Assembly: GCF_000429445.1 (NCBI RefSeq)
Contig: NZ_AUBW01000006.1
Coordinates: 62,001 to 126,000 of the forward strand
Length of the DNA: 64,000 bases
Source: Algoriphagus terrigena DSM 22685
GTDB taxonomy: Bacteria; Bacteroidota; Bacteroidia; Cytophagales; Cyclobacteriaceae
Reading direction: 5' to 3'
The notes below the pieces were generated by a model, which saw nothing but the letters and a program-made list of their open reading frames with translations, did no database searches and was not told the origin of the DNA. Below are positions 35,371-47,100 of the stretch, in pieces. The first letter of the stretch is position 1, and every line of letters starts with the position of its first letter. A program made the position numbers and the translations under genes.

Positions 35371-37533
35371 ATGAGCGATTACGGAAGAAGGAAGTTTCTA
35401 AAACTCTCCGCCGCAGGTCTGGCGGGTACCCTATGGGCGCCATTGATCGAGAAAGCCCTGGCCGTGGAAGCATTCAATGCCACCGGGTCTATCCAAGACG
35501 TGAAGCATGTGGTCATCCTGATGCAGGAGAACAGATCCTTCGATCACTATTTCGGAGCAAAAAAGGGAGTTCGGGGTTTTGGAGATCGATTCCCGATCCC
35601 TTTGGCCAGCGGACAACGGGCCTTTCATCAATCAGACGGAGAGAAGATCGTCCCCCCTTATCGCGCACATGCCAAGACTTCCAATGCCGCCATGATCAAA
35701 GGTACACCACACGATTTTGCAGACATGCAGGCAGCATGGAATCAGGGCAAATACGGGTATTGGCCGCTGTTTAAGACCCCCTACTCCATGGCCTATTACA
35801 CGCGGGAAGAAATTCCTTTTCAATACGCGTTGGCGGATGCTTTCACGATTTCCGATGCCCACCACTGTTCAGTCGCCACCGGAACGGACCCCAACAGGAT
35901 TGTTTTTTGGTCCGGCTCCAACTTCGACCCCGAAAAACGCGCGGCGGGAATCAACTGCACCGATGTCGACTCCGAGCCCTGCAACGTCCGATGTTGGGTG
36001 ACAGGAGCGGAACCCGACCCCGGCTACACGTACCAGCTCAACGGTTTCAAATGGCCAACCATACCGGATGTATTGCAGGAGGCAGGAGTCAGCTGGCGAA
36101 TCTATCAGGATCCGAATAACAACTGGACCGGGGCCATGCACGGGTGTTTGGCATTCGATTCCTTCCGAAACGCAAAACCGGGTTCACCGATCTATGAAAA
36201 CGGGATGCGGAATTTCTCGATAAAAGACCTGAAAAAGGACGTCGAAAACAATCAGCTCCCAGAGGTCAGCTGGATATTGCCATCAAGAAGTGATTCAGAA
36301 CATCCGAGTGCTCCCTCGAGCCCTTACCGCGCGGGCTATTTTACCCAGCAGGTGTTGGAGGCACTCACCAGCAACCCTGAGGTCTGGAGCAAGACAGTCT
36401 TTTTTCTGTCTTTCGACGAAAACGACGGCCTTTTCGACCACTTGCCGGCCCCGGCTGTTCCATCCTATACCACAGAAAACAAACTTGCCGGAAAATCGAC
36501 CCTTCCGCTGGAGGGGATGTATTTCCACAACGACAAGGGGACAGATCAATTCCTGCTTCACGACGGAAAAAGCAAGCGGATCTATCAAGACAAACGCGAC
36601 ACGATATCCGGACCAATTCGACCCTGGGGGATGGGCCCCCGAGTGCCGCTTTACATTATTTCGCCCTGGAGTAAGGGTGGTTGGGTTCATTCCGAAGTGG
36701 CTGATCATACCTCTGTGGCAAGTTTTATTGAAAAGAGATTCGGCGTAACTATTCCCGCGATCTCGCCTTGGCATCGCGCCGTCAGCAGCGACCTGACTTC
36801 GGCCTTCAACTTTGAATCCCCCAACGACCTCGTCTTTCCCACCCTGCCCGACATGTCGGATTTCGAGCAGCGGGACGAGGCATCCAAACTGCTTCCCAAG
36901 GCCGAAGCTCCGGAACAACCCGCTCAGCTCTTCCAGGAAAAAGGCTCCACCTTCTCCAGAGCGTTGTCGTATGCGCTGTATTGCCATGCCCAGCCCTTGC
37001 CGGATCAGCAGCAAATCCAACTGGCGTTTGACAACCGGGGAAAGAAGGGCGCTGTCTATCACGTCTATGACATGAATAACCTGGAGCACATCCCCAGAAG
37101 ATATACCGTCGAGGCCGCCAAGCAAATCCACGATGAATGGGATCTTAGTGAAACATCGGGCCAGTATAACCTGGAGGTGTTTGGACCCAATGGCTATTTC
37201 CAGTCGTTCAAGGGATCGGTGCTTACCGGGGAGCCGCTCGTGCGCATCGAATATGACCGCAAGGACGGAGGACTTCACATCCACTGCGAAAATCCGGGAA
37301 AAGTCCCAGTCCAAGTAGAAGTGACCGACAATGCCTATGGCTATGGGACGAAGGAATCCCTTTCTATCCCACAGGGGCAAAGCAGAAAAACCTATCAAAA
37401 TCTAACGAAAAGCGGCAATTGGTATGACTACTCCATCACTACCGCAGGCGGAATGGAACATCGATTTGCGGGACGGGTAGAAACAGCCAAACCGAGCATC
37501 ACCGATCCTGCGATGGCGCAACATTTGGAATAA
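35371..37533 (+). CDS. phosphocholine-specific phospholipase C, Tat-exported
   Basis: 720 residues. The N-terminus has a twin-arginine signal (GRRKFLKLSAAGL, Arg6-Arg7). The phosphoesterase domain (about 40-490) has VVILMQENRSFDHYFG with the metal-binding Glu-Asn, a SVATGTDPNR loop and FLSFDENDGLFDH, followed by two C-terminal DUF756-type beta domains (about 520-700). This matches the non-haemolytic/haemolytic PLC family that cleaves phosphatidylcholine or sphingomyelin after Tat export. It is shorter than the roughly 830 residues usual in the family. The role could be phosphate or choline scavenging. The 278 bases before it hold no gene. Confidence 0.88.
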   Translation: MSDYGRRKFLKLSAAGLAGTLWAPLIEKALAVEAFNATGSIQDVKHVVILMQENRSFDHYFGAKKGVRGFGDRFPIPLASGQRAFHQSDGEKIVPPYRAHAKTSNAAMIKGTPHDFADMQAAWNQGKYGYWPLFKTPYSMAYYTREEIPFQYALADAFTISDAHHCSVATGTDPNRIVFWSGSNFDPEKRAAGINCTDVDSEPCNVRCWVTGAEPDPGYTYQLNGFKWPTIPDVLQEAGVSWRIYQDPNNNWTGAMHGCLAFDSFRNAKPGSPIYENGMRNFSIKDLKKDVENNQLPEVSWILPSRSDSEHPSAPSSPYRAGYFTQQVLEALTSNPEVWSKTVFFLSFDENDGLFDHLPAPAVPSYTTENKLAGKSTLPLEGMYFHNDKGTDQFLLHDGKSKRIYQDKRDTISGPIRPWGMGPRVPLYIISPWSKGGWVHSEVADHTSVASFIEKRFGVTIPAISPWHRAVSSDLTSAFNFESPNDLVFPTLPDMSDFEQRDEASKLLPKAEAPEQPAQLFQEKGSTFSRALSYALYCHAQPLPDQQQIQLAFDNRGKKGAVYHVYDMNNLEHIPRRYTVEAAKQIHDEWDLSETSGQYNLEVFGPNGYFQSFKGSVLTGEPLVRIEYDRKDGGLHIHCENPGKVPVQVEVTDNAYGYGTKESLSIPQGQSRKTYQNLTKSGNWYDYSITTAGGMEHRFAGRVETAKPSITDPAMAQHLE

Positions 37534-37637
37534 TCAACGCCAAAAAAACCGTTCTCTTCCTTCCGAAATGGGACTGTTCACAAGCTCCTTCCTATCTTGG
37601 TTGGAGTTGAAAAGAAGACAACCTGGTAAAGCACCCT

Positions 37638-38270
37638 ATGCCCAAGCGTCCCCAAACCCCAAAAGAAGAACTTGCCAATGCCTTTTCCCATGGCGTTGGG
37701 CTGATTTTGGGTTTGATCGGGATTCCTTTTCTGATCCAGAAAGCGCTCCAATCCGGCGAAACATCCACCTTGGTGGGTGTGATCACGTTTAGCATCGGAA
37801 TTCTGATGGTGTACACCTTTTCGACCCTCTACCATTCTGCAAAGGATGTCCGGTGGAAAAGCAAGCTTCAGGTATTGGATCATGTTTCGATTTACTTTCT
37901 GATTGCGGGCTCTTACACACCGATGGTCTTTGCGGTGCTGAAAGCGGACAAAGCTCTTATTTTTCTGGCTATTCTGTGGGGGTCGGTTTTGGTAGGGATT
38001 TTTTTTAAAATCTTTTTCACCGGTCGGTTTAAAGTCCTCTCAGTAATTATCTATCTGACGATGGGTTGGCTGGCGGTGTTTTTCGCGAACGATGTGTTGG
38101 AAAAAATCAATTTAGAAACTCTGAGCTGGATTGGAGCCGGAGGTATTGCCTATACCCTTGGCGTGTTCTTCTACGTCAAGAGTAACAGACCTTTTTTCCA
38201 TGCGATTTGGCATGTTTTCGTCCTTGCGGGGACATTCGCACACTATGTAGCGGTGTCCCAATTGATATAA
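37638..38270 (+). CDS. hemolysin III / PAQR-family membrane protein
   Basis: 210 residues with seven hydrophobic segments. Motifs of the hemolysin III family are present: NAFSHGVGLILGLIG at the first helix, STLYHSAKD, LDHVSIYFLIAGSYTPM and a final HAIWHVFVLAGTFAHYVAV with the conserved histidines. This is the bacterial branch of the PAQR receptors, tied to membrane homeostasis; true haemolysis is doubtful. An antisense-facing terminator follows the stop. Confidence 0.87.
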   Translation: MPKRPQTPKEELANAFSHGVGLILGLIGIPFLIQKALQSGETSTLVGVITFSIGILMVYTFSTLYHSAKDVRWKSKLQVLDHVSIYFLIAGSYTPMVFAVLKADKALIFLAILWGSVLVGIFFKIFFTGRFKVLSVIIYLTMGWLAVFFANDVLEKINLETLSWIGAGGIAYTLGVFFYVKSNRPFFHAIWHVFVLAGTFAHYVAVSQLI

Positions 38271-38297
38271 AAAAAGTCCAAGCCTTTAGACCTGGAC
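38269..38297 (-). terminator. terminator of the cytoplasmic sugar operon
   Basis: On the minus strand GTCCAGG pairs with CTTGGAC (one G-U) and is followed by a run of seven T. It lies about 26 bases beyond the stop of the Gfo/Idh gene. Confidence 0.6.
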
Positions 38298-38300
38298 CAT

Positions 38301-38332
38301 TTTAAACTCTAAATTCAAAATTCTAAACTTTC
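38301..38332. repeat. AATTCTAAA word-repeat tract at the stop of the Gfo/Idh gene
   Basis: TTTAAACTCTAAATTCAAAATTCTAAAC is made of degenerate copies of one word; on the minus strand it starts with the stop codon TAG of the Gfo/Idh gene. Confidence 0.55.
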
Positions 38333-39489
38333 TCCACCCACTCCACTCCGGTGTCCTTCCAAGCCCGGTCGTTGGCAGAGTTGATGACTGCCTCGCAGAC
38401 TTTTTGGGTTTCGAACGCATCACGAAATGTTGGATGGCAAGGCTCTCCAGTTTGCAGGCTAAGGAAGAAATCTGCCACCTGATGGATAAATGAATGTTCA
38501 TATCCGATGGAAGTGCCCGGAATCCACCAACGATTCATATACGGATGATCGCCGTCTGTGACGTGGATGGATCTCCAGCCTCTGAGTTTCCCTTCGTCAC
38601 TGTGATCGAAGTACTCCAGTCGCGTCAGATCGTGCAGATCCCAGCGGATGGAGGCATTTTCGCCATTGATCTCCAGCGTGTACAGCGCCTTGTGACCACG
38701 GGCATAGCGGGTAGCTTCGAAAAGCCCCAAAGAACCGTTGTCAAAGTGGCAATGGAAAATACAAGCATCGTCGATCCCGACTTTTTGTTTTTCCCCGGTC
38801 GTGGTGTGCACCCGCTCTTTGACGAAAGTTTCGGTCACGGCAGACACGTCTTTGATCCCACCGTTGATCCACATCGCAGTGTCCACGCAGTGCGCCAGCA
38901 AATCACCGGTCACACCCGAACCTGCAGCGTCTACGTCCAATCTCCAGGTGCCGTCACCGCCCTGAGGTAAGTCGGGGTTGATGGTCCAATCCTGAAGGAA
39001 GTTGGCGCGGTAGTGGAAGATCTTGCCCAGCTTGCCTGAAGCCACGATATTCTTGGCGAGGGTGACAGCTGGAATTCTTCGGTAGTTATACCAGACGGTG
39101 TTTTTCACGCCTGCTGCTTCGACAGCCTTTAGCATTCCTTCTGCTTCAGCGACTGTCCTGGCCAGCGGCTTTTCGCAGAGGATCATCTTGCCAGCAGCTG
39201 CAGCCGCGATGGCGATCTCGGCATGGGAATCGTTGGGCGTACAGATGTCCACCGCGTCGATGTCGTCCCGCTCGATGATTCGCTTCCAGTCTGTCTCGTA
39301 GGATGCATAGCCCCATTGCTCAGCAAAGGCTTTTGCCTTGTCCTCGCGACGGGAGCAGCAAGCTTGCAGGACCGGTTGATATTCTTGTTCGGAGAAAAAA
39401 TCGGGCACACGCTTGTAGCCGCTGGTGTGGATGCGGCCCATCAGCCCTGTGCCGATAAGACCCACTCGAATTAGTTTTTTATTAGCCAT
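38323..39489 (-). CDS. Gfo/Idh/MocA-family oxidoreductase
   Basis: 388 residues, no signal peptide, hence cytoplasmic. The Rossmann motif [13 protein letters not shown] (about 8-20) binds NAD(P); [11 protein letters not shown] and the hallmark LCEKPLAR (about 100-110) follow, then the C-terminal alpha/beta domain with the [16 protein letters not shown] substrate segment. Such enzymes oxidise sugars, for example at C3, or inositol. It is the last gene of a minus-strand operon with two isomerase-type genes and an epimerase-like gene, and its partner DUF1080 gene is in the neighbouring locus, suggesting keto-sugar metabolism. Confidence 0.88.
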   Translation of the reverse strand: MANKKLIRVGLIGTGLMGRIHTSGYKRVPDFFSEQEYQPVLQACCSRREDKAKAFAEQWGYASYETDWKRIIERDDIDAVDICTPNDSHAEIAIAAAAAGKMILCEKPLARTVAEAEGMLKAVEAAGVKNTVWYNYRRIPAVTLAKNIVASGKLGKIFHYRANFLQDWTINPDLPQGGDGTWRLDVDAAGSGVTGDLLAHCVDTAMWINGGIKDVSAVTETFVKERVHTTTGEKQKVGIDDACIFHCHFDNGSLGLFEATRYARGHKALYTLEINGENASIRWDLHDLTRLEYFDHSDEGKLRGWRSIHVTDGDHPYMNRWWIPGTSIGYEHSFIHQVADFFLSLQTGEPCHPTFRDAFETQKVCEAVINSANDRAWKDTGVEWVEKV

Positions 39490-39642
39490 AATTGGAAAAT
39501 TTTAAAATTGGAAGGTTGGAAAATTGAGTTGGAAAGCGGCAAAATGGAACAACAGAAAGGTTTTAGTGCCTCAACGGTTCCCCTTTGTCTTAAACATCAA
39601 CTCTTCCCTTTACCTCGTAAATCGTCTTTCGTAAATCGTAAA
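39490..39642. repeat. spacer with TTGGAAAATT and TCGTAAATC word repeats
   Basis: 39490-39535 is built from degenerate TTGGAAAATT words next to the Gfo/Idh start; 39615-39644 is built from TCGTAAATC words that reach into the TGA stop of the isomerase gene. The two families are unrelated in sequence. Confidence 0.6.
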
Positions 39643-40662
<1,020 letters not shown>

Positions 40663-40704
40663 TGTTAAAGGTTATTAAGTTATAGGGTTAAATATTGTTT
40701 TTTC

Positions 40705-40831
40705 GTCAACGGTCAACGGTCCACGGACGACAGTCGATAGCCCGAATCGGGTACCTCATCCGTCAACTCAGTGATTTGAGGGTGAGTTACTCAAGGACCA
40801 GCTGCGGACTGTGGACTATTGACCGTTGACA
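40705..40831. repeat. GTCAACGGTC word repeats forming a long imperfect inverted pair
   Basis: GTCAACGGTCAACGGTCCAC at 40705-40724 and its continuation are mirrored by GGACTGTGGACTATTGACCGTTGAC at about 40806-40830. The arms are about 30 bases with mismatches and are separated by roughly 70 bases that include a small CCCGA-A-TCGGG palindrome. The right arm begins 5 bases past the stop of the cupin gene. Confidence 0.6.
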
Positions 40832-40834
40832 ATT

Positions 40835-42043
40835 CTATTTCACAACCAAATCCGGATTATCCGGACCGAAGTGCTTCAGCATCACAATCGGGTCGGTTTT
40901 GGAAAGGTTGGTGATCTTCACGCCTGCCTGAGCTGCCTTTTCGCTAACGAAATATTCGTCATGGGTCAGCTGCCCAAAGCGGATCAAAGACGGGGTCTCA
41001 ATATCCCAAACGCCCATGGTGCCGTGTCCCTGCATCATGATCATTCCGTAGGCAGCACTATCGGTGATGGTGACGGTCTGGCCTGGGAAGATGGTCAGTT
41101 CCTTCGCAGAATAGTCGCGGGATCGATAGCAGATCCAAGCATCGTGGTAGCCAGCCGCATGCATCTTTTCCTCTGCCTCCACCGGTCTTGGCTCCATGTA
41201 GTGATTGTCCATCAGATTTGGATTGACGTTGAGATCCCAGTCGATCATCTCCACCAAGAGATCATAGTCACCCCAACGCTCCTTAGGGGCTGCATTCCAA
41301 AGGAGTTCTTCCGGAATGATCGCCTCATTCACCAGCGACTGGTACATCGCAAAGATATCGGACGCCTTCTGCGGCTCGTAGGTGCACAGGGAACCCGGCG
41401 CGTGGAGCATCCCCGGAGGCACATCCCAACCGGTACCCGGCTGCAGACGGAATGCCTGAGAGTAATTGGTAATCTTATTGTCGCCTTTTTTGAAATCTTT
41501 CAGACACTGCAAAATGGTCTCTTTGCTCGTTCCCGGCGCGATTCCGAAGAACGTGTAAGGGAAATCACCGCCATGGTTATTGACTTGGGGAGGAAAATAG
41601 TAGGCTTCCGGCTTGCCGTTTTGTCCGGTTAGCTTTCCGAACTCATCGCTCGGGTGGATGTGGTGGGGAAGCGGACCCATGTTGTCAAAAAACTTGGAGT
41701 ACATCGGCCAGGACTTGTATTTGTCCCAAATCCTAGAACCCACGATCTCCGCGCCCAACTCGTCGATCGCATCCTTTAGGAGGAACGTTTCCGTCTTGCC
41801 GCCTTCCTCGAAAGCAATATGGGAAAGACCTTCATTCTTAGAGGTCAGCGGGCCGTTTTCGGCAGGTGTGGTGGATGAAAACCAACGCTCGTCGATCCCT
41901 CCGCGCATTCCGCCCAGCGCATAGTAGTCGTCTGGATGGAGTTTGATCCTTCTTCCCGGCACGCAAAACGATCGCGGCACCCAGGTCGGCGTCAATCTCA
42001 GTATTCCTTCGCCCTGCTCCAGGGCCTTTTTGGCTAAACTCAT
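40835..42043 (-). CDS. cupin-type sugar isomerase-like protein (class I mannose-6-phosphate isomerase-like)
   Basis: 402 residues, cytoplasmic. The segment PLPHHIHPSDEFGKLTGQNGKPEAYYF (about 127-155) resembles the metal site of type I phosphomannose isomerases (two His and a Glu), and LQPGTGWDVPPGMLHAPGSLCTYEPQ (about 200-225) gives a further cupin histidine. A second cupin half follows (about 300-390; FPGQTVTITDSAAYGMIMMQGHGTM). The family is not named with certainty. Its place between an epimerase-like gene and a sugar isomerase gene fits a sugar-processing step. Confidence 0.6.
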   Translation of the reverse strand: MSLAKKALEQGEGILRLTPTWVPRSFCVPGRRIKLHPDDYYALGGMRGGIDERWFSSTTPAENGPLTSKNEGLSHIAFEEGGKTETFLLKDAIDELGAEIVGSRIWDKYKSWPMYSKFFDNMGPLPHHIHPSDEFGKLTGQNGKPEAYYFPPQVNNHGGDFPYTFFGIAPGTSKETILQCLKDFKKGDNKITNYSQAFRLQPGTGWDVPPGMLHAPGSLCTYEPQKASDIFAMYQSLVNEAIIPEELLWNAAPKERWGDYDLLVEMIDWDLNVNPNLMDNHYMEPRPVEAEEKMHAAGYHDAWICYRSRDYSAKELTIFPGQTVTITDSAAYGMIMMQGHGTMGVWDIETPSLIRFGQLTHDEYFVSEKAAQAGVKITNLSKTDPIVMLKHFGPDNPDLVVK

Positions 42044-42231
42044 GGTATTGGTAATTAGGTTATCTTTTCTTTATTGGAAAATTGAAAGATTGGAAAATTA
42101 GCCGCACCCTCCCCACTTCATCATTCAACATTCGGTGTTCTTTATTGTTGGAAGAACTTGTTCGACGTGGCGGATTGGCTCCATCTCAATTTCTCATTCT
42201 TAATTCTACATTTTAAATTCTCTTACTTTTT
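42044..42231. repeat. spacer with TTGGAAAATT, CATTCAACATTC and AATTCTAAATTC word repeats
   Basis: 42073-42100 carries two TTGGAAAATT words; 42119-42142 carries ATTCAACATTCGGTGTTC-type words; 42188-42231 carries TCTCATTCTTAATTCTAC and related words and overlaps the last codons (REFKM) and TAG stop of the DUF4432 gene. Confidence 0.55.
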
Positions 42232-43267
42232 CTCCCGTCAGCACTTCCAGCTTCAAGTCGTAGGTTCTGCTTTCTCCGGGTTCGAGCAAAATGAGTGTTC
42301 CGTTTTCTCTCACTGCTGTCTGGCCGACCGGAGGATGGGTCGCAGGCTCCAAGGCGGTTACGTATTCATTTTTCCCCCAATGTTGCCAGTTGATCAGCCA
42401 AGGCATTTGGGTTTTGGAAAAGGTGATCTTTAAGCCCAACGCCAAGTTATCGTTGGCGTATCCACAGACCACCTGATCCGAATCCGGGATGATGCAGGCC
42501 ACATCCTCTCCGTATCCGCTATGCTCGTCGAGGGGAGGTGCGCAGCGGGTGAATTGGTGTTCTCTGTTAAAGTCCGTCCCCACATGGGTGCAGGTGCCAG
42601 CGTTACCTTCCGGCACGATTTCGCCTTTCCAGACAATCCTCGTCCCGTCATCGATCAGCGGCCAGCCGCAATTGATGTGATAGAGCAGCATATGCGGCGC
42701 GGGGGTATTGCCACGGTTGGTCACCGTGTCTTTGATGTGTATTTCGGCTGAGCCGATCTTTCCCGATATGGAGCGGAGCATCTCCAGACTGGGCCCGAAG
42801 GTGGTCGTCTCCCGTACTCTGGCCACGATCTCAAAGCTCAAGTCTCCACTGTGGATATTCGGCTGACGGATGGACACGAGCTCGGCAGGAGAATTGGAAT
42901 AGTTGCCGTGAAGTCCGCGGGATCCGCTTTCATCTGTATTGGGTCCGCCCGCATTGGATAGGCCACAGGTAGTCAGCAGCCCACCACCAAAGGTCCGCAA
43001 CCAGTCAATGCCCTGATTGGAAAAAGGCTGCGGGGAAGTCATGCCCGCACGGGAAATCCAAGCCAGACTGTATTGATTATGAAATGCATCCAGGATATCC
43101 ATGCCCCGATCCAAGACCAGCTTGTAGCGAAGTCCTGCCCCGGTATTGATCCAAGCTATCCGAACTCCCCGTCCGGCCCCGTTGTCCACGACAGAAGTTT
43201 CGATGCCACCGATTTGGTGGGAGTTGGACAGTTTATGTTTCCAATGGGCGATTTCTGAGAGATTCAT
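42206..43267 (-). CDS. DUF4432 aldose-1-epimerase-like protein
   Basis: 353 residues. GGIETSVVDNGAGRGVRIAWINTGAGLRYKLVLDRGMDILDA in the N-terminal third, GGLLTTCGLSNAGGP, HMLLYHINCGWPLIDDG and a galactose-mutarotase-like beta-sandwich layout fit DUF4432, a branch of the aldose-1-epimerase superfamily. It should act on a sugar in the cytoplasm as no signal is present. It is the first gene of the minus-strand sugar operon, and a CTATCCTGCT site is 49 bases upstream of its start. Its last five residues are encoded by a word-repeat tract. Confidence 0.75.
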   Translation of the reverse strand: MNLSEIAHWKHKLSNSHQIGGIETSVVDNGAGRGVRIAWINTGAGLRYKLVLDRGMDILDAFHNQYSLAWISRAGMTSPQPFSNQGIDWLRTFGGGLLTTCGLSNAGGPNTDESGSRGLHGNYSNSPAELVSIRQPNIHSGDLSFEIVARVRETTTFGPSLEMLRSISGKIGSAEIHIKDTVTNRGNTPAPHMLLYHINCGWPLIDDGTRIVWKGEIVPEGNAGTCTHVGTDFNREHQFTRCAPPLDEHSGYGEDVACIIPDSDQVVCGYANDNLALGLKITFSKTQMPWLINWQHWGKNEYVTALEPATHPPVGQTAVRENGTLILLEPGESRTYDLKLEVLTGEKVREFKM

Positions 43268-44146
43268 TTTGGGAGTTTGTACTGACCTGTAACCTATAAA
43301 AAAGGCCTCCTGAGACTATCCTGCTGTATAAGGGTGTTTCGGAAAAGCGAGGAAGTAAGATAGAAAAAAATGCCTAGCCCAAATTTGCCACTGATCAAAA
43401 ATAACCCGCGCATGAACTTGAGCTCTCAGCGCCACGGGGACGAGTTAGCTTGATTTGAACTTTGCATACAAAAAACAGCCAGTTGTCAGATCATCACGAA
43501 AAAACCTATTTTTTGTGAATTCTGTATTTTTTTCACATTCTTATTGTTTTTTGAAACCAATATTTGTAATCCTTATATTTTTTTATTCAATTCAATAAAA
43601 TTTTTAACCCTGTTTAGTAAATATCTACAAACACTAATTCTTACTATTTCGCATTGTCCCGAGCAAGAGATGAACGAGAAATGGGTACTCGACAAAATCA
43701 AAAATGATAATGGGGATTCTCCCCGGATGGAATTCAGAAGCAAAGGAGCTGAAATCGGTTCACCATAAGAATCCCGAAAGACTGATCTACCAGAATGACC
43801 GGAAATTGAAACCGGAACCAAACACATTTGAAGAATACTGAGGCTCCCTACCGAAAGCCACGGCCGTGTGAAGAAATCCATTTCCCAAGGCAAATCAGGA
43901 TCAGAGAGATTTCGAAATGCTCCGAGGGAATTGGCAAATCAACCGACCGATTAAAAAGTAAGCAACCGGCCCGATTCTAATAAAAGAGACTAAACCAGCA
44001 GTGAATAAAATAGAGCAAATGTCCCGATCAAAAGGATCGGGAAAACAACATAGAGAATAGTACCAAGTCCGAAAGGATAAGGCAGAATGATTAACAATAC
44101 GCCCAAACTCATCAAAGAATCATTCTAACCACTAACCAATCAATCT
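43268..44146. other. intergenic region between the sugar operon and the susCD-aminotransferase operon
   Basis: About 880 bases divergent promoter region. CTATCCTGCT at 43316-43325 resembles the sites near 60.6 kb. The part 43480-43650 is AT-rich. A 74-residue open frame at 43544-43768 has no family features and is not called. No exact TAnnTTTG box was found for the susC gene. Confidence 0.5.
43316..43325 (+). promoter_or_regulatory. CTRTCCTGCT site upstream of the sugar operon
   Basis: CTATCCTGCT, identical to the reverse complement of the site at 60692-60701. Nearby ACCTGTAACCTATAAA also resembles the CCTGTAAATAACCCTATAAA stretch at 60570-60590. Confidence 0.5.
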
Positions 44147-47100
44147 ATGCTCTCAAATTTTACCCACTATTTGCTGGCAGCTGGCCTGGTGGGAGCCATT
44201 GCGCTCCCACCCTCCGCCTACAGCCACCCTTTGCAACAACCGGCCAACGGGTCAAGTCCCAATCAGGGGCAAGACACCGAAGCCTTGGAATCCGCAATGA
44301 AGGATCTGGAAGAGATCTATGCAACCTCTATGGCCTCTACACGGGCTACAAGTAATTCGACTCCGGCGACTGTCAAGTCCCAGCTCACGGTAGCCGAGAA
44401 CCTCGACCGGATTCTCAAGGGAAGTCAGATCCAATACAAGAAAGGTTCGGGAAGTTACTACCTCCCGGAAAAACGGAGCGAGTCCCCCTCAGTTCCCTTT
44501 GCAGGCAACCAAACCCTTTCGACATCCCAACCACAAGTGATCGCAAAAGCGGATCGGACGATCCAGGGAATTGTCTTCGATGACACTGAGGTAGGAATCC
44601 CCGGCACCAGCGTCATCATCAAAGGCACCAACATCGGCGTGGTGACTGATCTTGACGGCAGGTTCTCGCTGAGCTTTGACGAATCTATACCCAGTCCCGT
44701 CTTGGTGGTCTCCTTTATCGGGTTCACTACCCAAGAGATCCCCATCGGCACGCAGACCGAGTACAGCATCATCCTCGCACCCTCTGACTTGGCGCTGAGC
44801 GAAGTGGTGGTCACCGCCTTTGGGTTGGCCAGAGACAAGAAAGCCCTGGGATATTCTACCCAAAGCGTCAACGGAGACGCGCTCACGGAAGCCCGCGCAG
44901 CAAACGTCGCAAACTCACTTTCCGGGCGGGTAGCAGGAGTACAGGTCACCGGCAATTCCAGTCCAGGCAGTGGCTCCCACATTGTCATCCGGGGTTCATC
45001 CTCTGTGGCGGGCAACAACGAACCGCTGATTGTGGTGGATGGGGTTCCTTTGGAACAAACTTCCTCCAAAAAGTACGGCAGCGGCCTATCGGAACTAAAC
45101 CCCGACAACATTAAGGAGATCAACGTCCTGAAAGGCCCTACTGCGGCTGCACTCTACGGATCCAGAGCAGCGAACGGGGTCATCATGGTCACCACCAAAA
45201 ACGGTGAAGGTACCCAGGGAATCGGACTGGAATTCAACTCGAATATGACCTGGGATAACCCATTGGTCAAGCCATCCTTTCAAAACACCTATGGAGGTGG
45301 GGCAGGCTATAGCACCTGGTACGTAGATGGGCGAAATGGCTTCGACGCCGACGGCATCCGAGGCACCGCCGGTGTGGACGAAAGCTGGGGTGCGCCCATG
45401 GACGGCCGGATGGTTCCTCTTTGGTATTCCGCTCCCGAAAAAGTCGCTCTTCTGCCCCAGCCCAACAACTGGGAGGACTTCTGGGAAACTGGCTCCACCC
45501 AAACCTTCAACGTGGCACTTTCCGGAGGAAATGAGTTTGGAAGCTTCCGGCTTTCCGTAGGAAAAATGGATCAAACCAGCATCATGCTGAACAATGACTA
45601 TTGGAGAAACAACTTCAAGCTGAACACTTCCTACAAGTTCACTCCGAAGCTGCAGGTGATGGTCAATGCCGAATACATCAAATCCGGCTCCGACAACAGA
45701 AACTTCTCCAGCAGCCAGGATTTCATCTGGGCACACCGCCATTCCGACTACACCAAGCTGAAAAACTGGGAAGACTACTATGAGACTCAGGCGGCTACTT
45801 TCCGTCCCGGAGACTCCTACCCCTATGCCAACTGGCAGCACGAATACTTCTCCAATCCTTTCTTCTATCAGGAAGCCTACACCAACGCCAACGAGAAAGA
45901 TCGCCTCGTCGGCAACATCGCCTTGACCTATGAATTCAACGAGCACTTCAGCGTCCTCGTCCGAAGCGGCACCGACTTCTGGTCTGATCTGAGGGAAAAT
46001 GTGACGGGGGTGGAATACACCAAAAACAACGTGAAAGTATTGGGATCTTATCAGGAGATCGCACTCAGAAGTCAGGAAACCAACAATGACTTGATCTTGA
46101 CTTATGACCAAAAAATCTCCAACGACTTTTCGTTGAAAATCCAGGCAGGAGCCATCAACCGCACCAACCTGTACAAAAGAACCCAAGTCAACATCGGACA
46201 ATTGACCATCGACGGGCTCTACAACCTCGGCAACTATGCCAGCCCAACCACACCGTCCAGCGAGACCAGCGAACAGGTGGTCAACAGTGTCTTTGGCTCC
46301 GCACAACTGGGATTCAAAAATTACCTGTTTCTCGATCTGACAGGAAGAAACGACTGGTCAAGCACTCTGCCGGTGGACAACAACTCCTTCTTTTATCCCT
46401 CGGTAGCACTTAGCGCAGTCGTCACGGACATGTTCAACATCTCTTCAGACGTGCTGTCCTTTGCCAAGATCAGAGGAAGTATCGCACAGGTAGGAAACTC
46501 CGCCGATCCCTACAAACTCAATCAAGTCTACGCTTCAATGGGACTGTGGGCAGGCACCACGCCGACCTACACCGAATCCAAGGAAATCGCCAACCGAAAC
46601 CTGAAGCCAGAAATCACGACAGGAAAAGAACTCGGAATAGATTTGCGTTTCTTCGAGGGCAGACTGGGTCTGGACATGACCTACTATCACCAGTCCACCG
46701 TCAACCAGATCCTTGCGGTCTCCATCTCCACCGCCTCCGGCTACAACAGCCAGATCCTGAATGCCGGAGAAATCACCAACCAAGGCATCGAACTGATGCT
46801 GACGGCCATCCCCCTGGAGCTTCCCTCCGGCCTAAGATGGGACGTCGCGCTGAACTTCGCCAGAAACAGAAACAAGGTCGTAGAACTGGCTGAAGGATTA
46901 GAAAACTACATCCTCGGCACACAAAACAGCCTTACCTCCGAAGCTAGGGTAGGTCAGCCGTACGGCACACTCTATGGAAGACGCTACCTCCGAAGCCCGG
47001 AAGGCGACCTGATCTACAGTAATGGTCTTCCAATCCTGGAAGAAGGAACCTATGCACTCGGCAACATCCAACCTGACTGGATCGGCGGTCTTACCAATTC

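Noticed and set aside
36295..37398. 367-codon open frame on the minus strand
   Set aside because: Antisense to the phospholipase C gene and without recognisable motifs.
40705..40831. CRISPR-like repeat array
   Set aside because: The words are short, degenerate and without unique spacers of even length, and no cas gene is present.
43544..43768. possible 74-residue small gene in the region before susC
   Set aside because: AT-rich start, poor composition and no start context; more likely chance in a promoter region.
45095..46306. 403-codon open frame on the minus strand
   Set aside because: Antisense shadow of the SusC gene, which has all family motifs in the other frame.
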